Assembly: GCA_031835245.1 (NCBI GenBank)
Contig: JAVKOQ010000133.1
Span: forward strand, 1-64,000
Direction: 5' to 3'
DNA: 64,000 bases
From: Balamuthia mandrillaris
Lineage: Eukaryota > Discosea > Longamoebia > Balamuthiidae
In this document: positions 12,523 through 21,708 of the stretch, piece after piece
Position numbering within the stretch: position 1 is the stretch's first letter
How the letters are laid out: every line of letters begins with the position of its first letter
Position numbers and translations under genes: made by a program
Notes under the pieces: generated by a model
What the model saw: only the letters and a program-made list of their open reading frames with translations
Told to the model about the DNA's origin: nothing
Databases searched by the model: none

Positions 12523-12975
12523 ATGGGCCTTTGTGAATCCTGTGAAACTGTGGAAGTGGTGCACCACGACCGGCATCATCACCACGGACATCATCACCAT
12601 GGCCACATAGGGTTCGTTTCTGTTTTTGTTGTTCTCTCCCGTTGTTAGGTTTTTTTTTTGTTTTGTTTGCTCCGCTCCTTTCTCTTGTTGTCATTTTATA
12701 CATTCTTTGCACTCCGCCCCCCCCATTTTTCTTTTGCAGTGCTTTGTTAAAAAAATGTTCTCTTTCATTTACTGTATTGTTTTCTCAGTTTCCAGACGGA
12801 CGTACACCATCACCATCACCATGTGGACTTTGGCCACCATCACCACCATGGACATCACAACCACGGCCATCATCACCATGGGCACCACCATCATGATCAT
12901 CATCACCACGGCCACCACCATCATCATGGGCATCATCACCACGGACACCACCATCATGGACATCATCACCACTGA
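12523..12975 (+). CDS. Small histidine-rich protein, N-myristoylation-type start
   Basis: Two exons, 12523-12611 and 12789-12975, joined in frame at a Gly codon (ATAGG / T). The product is about 91 residues, of which about 54 are His, arranged as blocks of four to six His separated by single Gly, Asp or Asn. The N-terminus MGLCESC fits an N-myristoylation signal (Gly2, Ser6) with Cys4 and Cys7 available for palmitoylation or metal binding. The composition predicts tight binding of divalent metals and pH-sensitive charge. It recalls Dictyostelium hisactophilin, a myristoylated His-rich actin-binding pH sensor, but the alternating His-block pattern is not the hisactophilin beta-trefoil. I do not assign it to a family. 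Confidence 0.75.
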
Positions 12976-13305
12976 ACCAGTTGCAAACAAAAGACAAAGA
13001 AAAGAAAGCAGAAAAAACACCGCCAACCAAAAGAAACCATTACAATTTGTGTAATATTTTTTATTTATCTTTGTTTTTTTTTTTGATGATAGCATAGGCT
13101 TTTCTTTTTTTGAATAGGCACCTGCCTACCAACTCTTCTTCTCTTGACCAACAACAAACATCGCCATCAAACAACAACACAGAGAGGGCAGGCCAAGAGG
13201 AAAGCGCTTCGTTCTCTCCTCTTTGGTTCAAAAACTAAAATAAAAATTGTTGTCGACTTGACAAAATATTTCGAAGAAAGTTTTAGTCACTAAAGAGTAA
13301 AACAG
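12976..13305. other. Intergenic region upstream of the SNM1-type nuclease gene
   Basis: No gene. A GTCGAC site lies at 13252-13257, 49 bases before the next ATG. The first half is probably the 3' UTR of the His-rich gene. Confidence 0.4.
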
Positions 13306-13915
13306 ATGGAAGGAGGAAGCAGCCACGCTTCTTCCTCTTCTTCTCCTCCTGCCTCCTCCTCTTCTTCCTCGTCCGCTGGAGCAGCGGAGAAAAAAAGGGG
13401 ATGGCGCGGCCGGTACGGCAACACTGGTTGGAACAAAGGCCGCGGCAACTCCGCATCCTCCTCCACCTCCTCCTACTTTCCCTACTTCAAACGGGTGGAG
13501 AGCACCAACTTCATCGTGGATGGCTTTCGGCATCAACGCACGTGGTGCACTTCTTATTTTCTTACGTAAGTTTTTTTCTTCTTGCTCTCTCCAAAAAAAA
13601 AAAAGATAAGAAAGAATGCACGAAAAAAGAAAAGGTTGTTTGCTGATGTTTGATCTTGCCGCATTCTCTTCCACTCTCTTTTTGTTAATTTGTTCAGCCA
13701 CTTCCATTCGGATCACTACATGGGACTTACAAAGTCTTTTTCTGCTGGTCTCATTTGTACGTTTAGCGTTTCAGTTTTGTGAAACTTTGTTGTTTGCTGA
13801 TGGATTTTTTTCAAACAAAAAAAAAAGACTGTTCTGAGATCACGGCAAGGTTAGTCGTTAAGCAGTTGCAAGTGCCGCAACACCTCTTACGCCCTCTTCC
13901 TAGTATGCTAGCCCT

Positions 13916-13999
<84 letters not shown>

Positions 14000-14191
14000 C
14001 TTCTTGTTCGTCTTTCGCATGTTGTTACGTTTTGTTTATCTTTGGGTAAGGTATGAAACTTATTAACAACCGACTTTTCGCCTTCATCAGTGAAATCGCC
14101 TGTCATCATAGAAAACATCGAAGTTATATTGTTGCCGGCAAACCACTGCCCTGTGAGCATTTCTTCACGCTCTTCCTCTCTCTCGCTCTCG

Positions 14192-14228
<37 letters not shown>

Positions 14229-14714
14229 TCTCGCCTATATGTCTTTCCTGTTTTCTTGCTCATAAGTTGGAAACTCTGTTCCTCCTTTTACTCATTCGCG
14301 GCCTCATCCTTGAAAACTCTTCTCTCTTTCTCTTTCTCATCTTCTCTTTGCTATTCATGATAACAGGGAGCAGTATTGTTTTTATTTCGTGTGGGGAATA
14401 AGCATATCCTTCACGTTGGTGATTTCAGATATCACCCTAAGATGAAGTCCTATCCTCAATTGTCAAGCATTCATATAGATAGTAAGCTTCATCCGTCGTT
14501 CATTGTTGCTCTTTCTTTCATTCTTAAAAACATTCACTAATGCACTTCGTTATATTGTATCAGCATTGTATCTTGACAACACGTTTTGCCATCCGAAGCA
14601 TTCTTTCCCAACACAAGAAGAAGCTGTTCATTCTGTTCTTCAAATCATCCATGATGAAATGAGGGTCAGTCTCTTCAATATATCATCTCTGTTTGCCTCT
14701 CTCTCCCTCTCTCG

Positions 14715-14752
<38 letters not shown>

Positions 14753-16461
14753 CTTTCTCTCTCCCCTTCTCAACTCTTAAAACTGAAATTCGTGCTCTGA
14801 TAGAGCTCTCCATCTACACTATTCTTGATTGGAACGTATCTCATTGGCAAAGAAAAAGTGTTTTGTGCTGTTGCTCGTCAGTTTCAGAAAAAAGTTTATG
14901 TCAACAAAACCAAGTAAGAATCGCTCTCTTCTCTTGTGCACTCATCCAGTTCTAATCTGTGTTCACGAGGTGGAAGATTCTGGAATGTCTCGACTTAAAC
15001 GACATGACCTCCATTTTAACAACAAATCCTGATATAACAAACGTTCACGTTGTACGTTCGTGCATTTTTTCTTTTCTGCTTCTCTCGTTTCTTTTATAAA
15101 TAACAAACTTATTGATTGTATAGTGTGCTATGGGAGCGATCAACTTTGAACAAATGAGCCAAACCCTTACCACAAACAACAAGTATGAACGCATTGTTGG
15201 GTTTCGACCGACTGGTTGGAGCGGCAATTCCTTCAAACGAACAGAGCAAGGTCCTAATTTAACGATCTATTCGGTGCCCTACTCAGAACATTCCAACTAC
15301 AAAGAACTACGAGAGTTTGTGGCCTTCTTGCGGCCAACGAAGATTATCCCGACGGTCAACTGTTATTCGAAGCAACAAACACAAAAAGTGTTACAGCACT
15401 TTGATGACATTCTGAATCCCGCAAGTCCAAAGTACATTCATTCTCACTTTCAACGTATTAACCGGAGCCAAAGCCTTCCATCTATCTCTCCAGCTTCCTT
15501 TTCTGTATCTTCTTCCTCCTCCTCCTCCTTGGCTATCACTAGTTCATCATCTTTTATGTCTTCAGTTGATAAGGACTCCGCTTCAGCAACGACGAGTTCT
15601 CGTCTTACTCCACAAAAACGAAAATCGTCTTCCGTGCTCTCTACAATCGCATCTTCTTTTCCTTCTTTCTCCTCTTCTTCCCTGCTACGATTCTTTTCAC
15701 GTGAAACTCCTTCTAGCCAAACTTCGAGTGATGCTTCTTCTTCTTGTTCTTGTTCTTCTTCTTCTTCTTCTTCTTCTTGTTCTTGTTCTTCTTGTTCTTC
15801 TTCTTCTTCTTCTTCTTCTTCTTCTTCTTCTTCTTCTTCTTCTTCTTCTTCTTCTTCATCTTCATCTTCTTCTTCATCTTCTTCTTCTTCTTTTGATACT
15901 GCTACACCTCAAAAACGACCGAAACTTTTTCAACGCTGCGAAAGCGCACCAACCAGTATAGCTTCTGCGTCAAAGGAAAAAGGGCCACTTCTTCACTACT
16001 TTTCGCCGCAAGCAAAAACACCTTCCCCTCAATCCTCTCTCATTGATATTACACAAGAAAACGAGGAAGCAATCGAAAAAGACAGAGAAGAAAGAGAACA
16101 GATGACGAACAAGATTGACAAAACGGATACGACAGACGAGAAAGCCGAGCAACAAGGACAGCAGGTGTACGAAGACTGGCTTCAACTAGTCATGGAAGGA
16201 GATTGGTCCGAACAAGAAGAACTGTTTGCCGGAGACACCTCTCAGGGACAAGATCTCGAAGACGAAGACTTTCACCCAAGAAGGGAAGAAAAGGAGAAAG
16301 ATAAAGATACACAATTAATCGACCTCACATTGAGCGAACCGGAAGAAGAACAAAACGACCATCACAAGAAACGTTCTTTCGTGGCAACTTCACCAACGAC
16401 CAAACAAGCTACTCTGCACTCCTTCCTCCGCGGTCCCCAGAAAACAACTCCCCGAAAATAG
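13306..16461 (+). CDS. SNM1/PSO2-type DNA cross-link repair nuclease (metallo-beta-lactamase/beta-CASP)
   Basis: Nine exons: 13306-13565, 13698-13757, about 13829-13901, 14090-14153, 14368-14481, 14563-14664, 14804-14912, about 14969-15051, 15124-16461. The HxHxDH metal motif is FLTHFHSDHYMGL, split by the first intron. It is followed by YCSEIT, LLPANHCPGAVLFLF, ILHVGDFR, LYLDNTFC, LIGTYLIGKEKVF, FRPTGWS, YSVPYSEHS and KIIPTVN, all as in SNM1A/Pso2. These enzymes are 5' exonucleases that trim interstrand cross-links. The catalytic domain is N-terminal. A ~350-residue disordered tail carries a poly-Ser run (from TTC repeats, 15738-15893), two SUMO-interaction-like motifs (LIDITQENEE, LIDLTLSEPEEE) and a PIP-box-like QATLHSFL near the C-terminus. 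Confidence 0.9.
13919..13996. repeat. (CT)n microsatellite in an intron
   Basis: CT runs in the third intron of the nuclease gene, interrupted by a single TT step. Similar CT runs occur in its next introns at about 14180-14225 and 14725-14762. Confidence 0.95.
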
Positions 16462-16718
16462 CACCAGTACAAAATGAATCACGTGACACTAAAGGATCGT
16501 GAATTCGAAGAAACCTTGAGAATATTACTGTGGAGAGACTCCTATTGGAAATGGTACTTTTCTCTTTTTCTCGTTCTGTGAATAGCACACGCATTTTTTG
16601 ACCTTTTTTTGTTGTTTTAAAGGTTGCGTGAATTACCATCTCACACTATATTTCTTTCTGCAATTGTCAACACAAAACTTCCTGAGCAACAACCAAGCCC
16701 ACAAAAAAACAAGCAGCT

Positions 16719-17669
16719 ATGAACCGCACTCAAGCGCTTCTCTTTCTGTGCTTCTTTTTCGTCTTCGCCACTTCTAAATTGACAACAACCGCTTTGGAAG
16801 TGGGTCTCTTCTCGGATCCTCGCTACACGAACCAATTCGACGTTCCAACGGAAGGTCAACGAGCACGAGGTAGCCCCGTCATGTTGGAAGCTCTTCTCGA
16901 TGCCCAAGAGCACACCATCCACATCGTTGATGACCTCAAGAACGCGACCCTTTGGAATGACGTTCTCTCCCGCGTTTCTGTCTTTGTAATTCCCGAACTT
17001 GAACTTCAACAGGTCATTGACAAGAGAGTGGACGGAGAAGATGAGAGCATTACGTTGCCTCCTGCCTTGATAAACGCCCTGGTTAACTCGTTCGTGGGAG
17101 AGAGAGGTGGCATCTTGGTTTGGACTTCCAACGGAGAGCTTTTCAACGAAACCTTTCAACTGAACTGGCAACAGCCTTCCTTTCCTGTTATTGATGGTAT
17201 TGATGGTGAGGTTCCAAGTGGTCAAAACTTCACCAAAACAAACAGCGTGGAAGGAACTCACTTTGATGAAGCTCCTGAAGAGTTGGAATACTTGGACGGC
17301 ATTCAAGCTCCCATCCATTGGGAATGGGAAGAGGAACAGGACACTTGTTGCTACTATGCTTTGGAGAACATGGAAGGAGAAAGGGAATGTGCTGTGTTGA
17401 GCATGATGAAAGGTTCCGGCTTGGTGGTTTATCTGGTGTGGGACTATAACTCCTTCGAAGAGATTCCAAAGAGGAAGAGGGACTTTATTACGGTTGCCTG
17501 GGCTCAAGTGTTTGATATCGCCGTGGAAGGACCTTGGGATGAGATTGTGGTGGTGGATGGCAGCAATGACGGCGAGGAGGGATCGGGAGAGGAGGATGGC
17601 GAAAACAGTGATGGTTTGTCAACAGACTCCGACTCGGGAGCAGCGTCTTTGCGTGCATTGTTCTTGTAA
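16719..17669 (+). CDS. Secreted or lumenal protein of unknown function
   Basis: Single-exon, 316-residue ORF with typical coding character. The N-terminus is a signal peptide (MNRTQALLFLCFFFVFATS). The mature part is acidic and has an N-glycosylation site in KNATL and others in FNETF and NFTK. A conserved-looking core (VYLVWDYNSFEEIPKRKR) is followed by an acidic Gly/Ser/Asp tail. The very C-terminus (ASLRALFL) is too short for a confident GPI signal. I do not recognise the family. Confidence 0.75.
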   Translation: MNRTQALLFLCFFFVFATSKLTTTALEVGLFSDPRYTNQFDVPTEGQRARGSPVMLEALLDAQEHTIHIVDDLKNATLWNDVLSRVSVFVIPELELQQVIDKRVDGEDESITLPPALINALVNSFVGERGGILVWTSNGELFNETFQLNWQQPSFPVIDGIDGEVPSGQNFTKTNSVEGTHFDEAPEELEYLDGIQAPIHWEWEEEQDTCCYYALENMEGERECAVLSMMKGSGLVVYLVWDYNSFEEIPKRKRDFITVAWAQVFDIAVEGPWDEIVVVDGSNDGEEGSGEEDGENSDGLSTDSDSGAASLRALFL

Positions 17670-17836
17670 AGAATAAAAGAAGACCTTAACGACAGATTTT
17701 CTGGAGACTCTTACAGCTTCTCCCAGAGGTTCGTGGACACCAGACCAAAGCTGGCTCCTTCTGAAAATGACTTGTGCTGTGGGTGGCCAGTTTCAGGGTT
17801 TTTTTTCACACGTTAAAAACGATGATTGTTCATAGT

Positions 17837-18427
<591 letters not shown>

Positions 18428-18499
18428 ACGTGATTCTATGTACAAGGGAATGAGGGCACCATTTTTAGCCTGCAATAGTTGCATTCGGTTTGATGATTA

Positions 18500-19570
18500 A
18501 CATTCGAAAGGGCACCACTTTCACACAACCGAATTATGACAACGGCTAGTTATGGCTGTCGTTATGTACAAGCCAGTGCGTTTCCCATCTTCTTTGGTTT
18601 TGTTGCGCTCTGGAATGTCTGTGCTTGCCACACGGTTACTTAGGCATGACTTGACCTTGTATCCATAGGCAAGCTTAAAAGATTTTTTGTGTGCAAAATG
18701 AACAAAGAACATTGCAAAACACAAGACGAAATGCGTTAACACTCTCACCAAAAAAAAAAAAAAATGTTTTCCTGCGACATTATATGACCTTGTCCCTAGT
18801 CGCATGTGGGCCGCTTTTTTTTTGCAGACAAACTCATTGTTTCCCGCCAAAAAAACCAAAAAAAAAACCAAACTACGCGCCAAAGCGGAATAGCGTGACG
18901 TGTATCTTGGTTTTGCCTGCTCCTGCGGGGCTAGCTTCAGTCCCTTTACGTTTGCCATTTCCAGAATGCACGTACCGCAGCCCCGAGGTTTTTCAAGCCT
19001 TTGAGGGCAATTGCATGAACGCCTTTCAACTTGACTTCTTCCTGCCAAAACGCTTTCTTCGTTGCCACCGCTGCCGGCTCGTTCTATGACTAAGCCTTCA
19101 TCGTTCCCTCTTTGATAGATGAAGGGGAGCACTGCTTTCTTGCCAACAACACCAGAAAAAAGAACACCAGGAGACAACCCAGGCTCTGAGGAAGACAAAT
19201 GAATTACCCCACAAGGAACTTTCTGTCCCCAATCTCCAGGGTTTTGGTTTCGCTTCTCTGCCAGAGGTTTATGGCAGGCTGGATGAGTTGGAGGTAATTG
19301 TGGAAGTGCACCAGCTCCTTAAGACTGGAACCCAAGGCCACAAAGCCACGGTCACCGAACTGGGAGGCACCAAAGCAACGCACCACGGCCATCACAGAAA
19401 TAGAGTAGATGCGGTGCACCGCGCGGTCAGGAAGTTCTTTTGAGGACATCAGCAACTGCTGTATGAAGGCACAGCTCCTGCAGTTTGTGTGAAACCTCTA
19501 AGCCAGATAAAATAAAACGCAAAGGAAAGAAACAAAGGCTCTCATAGTGATCGCCTTACCTATTGCCTTT
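18500..19570 (-). other. Unresolved region, possible degenerate minus-strand coding
   Basis: Minus-strand frames show stretches with coding-like composition (for example about 19455-19204 and 19190-18890, and LAYGYKVKSCLSNRV near 18660). No set of exons joins them cleanly. A GGTAAGGCGATC-type donor sits near 19559. It could be a decayed gene, an unrecognised multi-exon gene or noncoding DNA. I cannot decide from the sequence alone. Confidence 0.25.
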
Positions 19571-19734
19571 CTTCTTCTTCCTTCTGATCAAAAGGCGTGT
19601 TCTGGCCCTTTCGGACGGACACATCCCCAAATCCATCCCTGTGGGCTCCACATGCACAGGTCGTCCCATCCCCAGCACATCCCATCCCCATTCATCCGAA
19701 AAGTACCCTCAGTCCAACATTGATGAAAATTTTA

Positions 19735-19940
19735 TTTTCCTGGAAGAATTTTAGCAACCCACACACAAGAGCAAACGAAAAAGAGCCGCTTTTTCGACCA
19801 GCACTACCAAAGATACCCCTCTCTCCTCCCTTGCCCTCTTCTTGTACCTCCCTCCTCCCAAGCACCCCTCCTTTTTTTTTTATCTTCTTTTTTTTTTGTT
19901 TTTGTTGCTCGGTGCCTGCTGCCCTTTTGGTGGTCGATTT
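19735..19940 (+). repeat. Dispersed repeat, copy A
   Basis: The segment shares long blocks with the reverse complement of 40319-40535. In order: CCTGGAAGAATTTTA, AGAGCAAACGA, CCAAAGATACCCCTCTC, a shared block of about 50 bases from CTCCTCCCTTGCCCTC to CAAGCACCCC (19822-19868), TGTTGCTCGGTGC and CCCTTTTGG. It ends about 100 bases before the NEDD8-like gene. It could be a mobile element remnant or a duplicated promoter. Confidence 0.75.
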
Positions 19941-20042
19941 GATGGTGGTTGTCTCTTAGTTTTTTTTTATTCTATTTGAAGTGTCCTCGGTTCCATTGCC
20001 CTCAACAACAGCACTCTCCTCCTTATTATTTCATGTTGGACT

Positions 20043-21095
20043 ATGGACGATAGGTTGGCCATGCACTCCTCCTCTGCCTTCGAGATGGACATAGCCCCTT
20101 CCTCGCCTCAATCCTCTCGTCGATCAACGTTCGACGCTACTTCTTCTCCTTTCGCCAAGCCAAACTTTTCTTTCGACACTAACCACCACAACCCCGTTTC
20201 CGTTTTTTCTTCCACCGCTTCTTCTTCCTCCGCAAGCGCCTTTCCCCCTCCGCAACCCTCCATCTCCGTGCCCGCCCTTTTCTCCTCTTCTTCGTCCAAC
20301 AACGTGGTGGCCTTTGAAGACTCCACTCACTTTCATCCTCCTTCCCCGTTCACCTTTTCCTTTGCTTCCTTTTCTTCTTCTGCCTCCGCCTCCGCCTCTT
20401 CTCTCGGCGGTGGCCGGAAACGAAGCCGAAGGGGATGGGACAACACGAACGACGAGCTGGCAGAACATGGCTATTTCTTTGGCAAACAACAGCACGGAGC
20501 AGAGGAAGAGGAAGAAGAGGAAGAGTGCGAGCAAGGAAGACCGCCTTACGACAGAGAACAGCTCAAAGCGGTCTATAAACGGATGCGTCTCATGAAACCT
20601 TTTCACCAGCAGCAGCAACAACAAGCATCACTGCAAAACCTTGTACGTAGTCATTCAGCAAAAGAAGAGGAGGAGGAGGAAGAGGAGGAAGCAGAGGGAG
20701 GAGTAGGAATCCTCTTCTCTTCCAGAACTTTGTCAACAGCGCCAACAATCGTCCAAGCAAGAAGAGAAACGGAGGAGGAAGAAAACGGAGAAATGAGTGT
20801 ACTTATAAAAACATTAACCGGCAAAGCGATCACCATAAGAGCAACGCCGAGCTACACCGTGGAACAGCTGAAAGAGTTGTTGGAGGAGAAGTCTGGCGTG
20901 CCGGCCTCTCAGCAGAGGATCATTTGGAGGGGGCGCCAAATGGCGGATGAGAGGACGCTTGCCGAATATAATGTTCGTGGTGGCAGCCTGTTGCACCTGG
21001 TTTTGGCTTTGCGAGGTGGAGGAGGCGGAAGCAAAGACAAACGAACAAAGGAGAACTTCTTCTCCTGGTCTCCTTCGGAAAGAATGAAAACATAA
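20043..21095 (+). CDS. Protein with C-terminal NEDD8-like ubiquitin fold
   Basis: Single-exon, 350 residues. Residues 1-250 are low complexity (Ser/Pro/Phe-rich, then acidic and poly-Gln) with one denser segment (YDREQLKAVYKRMRLMKP). Residues 251-326 are a complete ubiquitin-like domain beginning MSVLIKTLTGKAITI and ending LHLVLALRGG. After the diglycine come 24 residues (GGGSKDKR...). In ubiquitin numbering Leu8, Ile44, His68 and Val70 are kept, position 72 is Ala as in NEDD8 (Arg in ubiquitin), Lys48 is Arg and Lys63 is Gly. It is thus closer to NEDD8 than ubiquitin, but fused to a long N-terminal region. Hydrolase processing after LRGG is plausible, not shown. Met251 could be an alternative start. 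Confidence 0.85.
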   Translation: MDDRLAMHSSSAFEMDIAPSSPQSSRRSTFDATSSPFAKPNFSFDTNHHNPVSVFSSTASSSSASAFPPPQPSISVPALFSSSSSNNVVAFEDSTHFHPPSPFTFSFASFSSSASASASSLGGGRKRSRRGWDNTNDELAEHGYFFGKQQHGAEEEEEEEECEQGRPPYDREQLKAVYKRMRLMKPFHQQQQQQASLQNLVRSHSAKEEEEEEEEEAEGGVGILFSSRTLSTAPTIVQARRETEEEENGEMSVLIKTLTGKAITIRATPSYTVEQLKELLEEKSGVPASQQRIIWRGRQMADERTLAEYNVRGGSLLHLVLALRGGGGGSKDKRTKENFFSWSPSERMKT

Positions 21096-21111
21096 GCTTC
21101 CTTAAACTTTG

Positions 21112-21652
21112 TTAGTTGTTCATGTTGCTACAGAAGAGATGAGCCAGAAAACTAAAGTGTTGACGATGGTTTCCTTCGAACAAACCGCGTGCCGTTGTCA
21201 CGCGAGAGCAAGAAGAAGAGCGTTGCTGAGAAAGAAGTTTGATGGAAGCCTCGGCCACCAACTCAGCACGTTCCGAATCTTCCGTCATTTGGAGGCCGAT
21301 CAAGCTGCACTGCTGTGGCGCCAAGTGATGAAGCAACACCGTGTATGCTTTGGAGTCCTGTGGTTGTTTGTGTAAGTGAAAAAGAACCAGTGCAAGAAAA
21401 AAGGGAGTAAAGAGACAGAAAGTCACCTTGACACTGGTGGTGAGGTCGACGGCTCTTTGGGCATGCCCACCTTGTTCCAAGCAAAGGTTGAGCCATCTTA
21501 GCAGGATCTGCTCGGGGGCAAGAGCTGCAACGTCCGTTAGAGACTCGTTGCTCTCCTCATCTAGGATTGGCTCCAACCGAGCTTTGTTAGTGCGCATCAT
21601 CGCTACCAAGCTTCCCTGTATCATTAGAGAAGAGGCCTCGTGAGTAGGAAGC

Positions 21653-21708
<56 letters not shown>

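Noticed and set aside
12770-13095. Met/Val-rich and Asp/Gly-rich minus-strand ORFs
   Set aside because: They are antisense readings of the His-rich exon (CAT/CAC codons).
16641-17507. 288-residue minus-strand ORF
   Set aside because: It overlaps the plus-strand gene that has a signal peptide and better composition; it is an antisense shadow.
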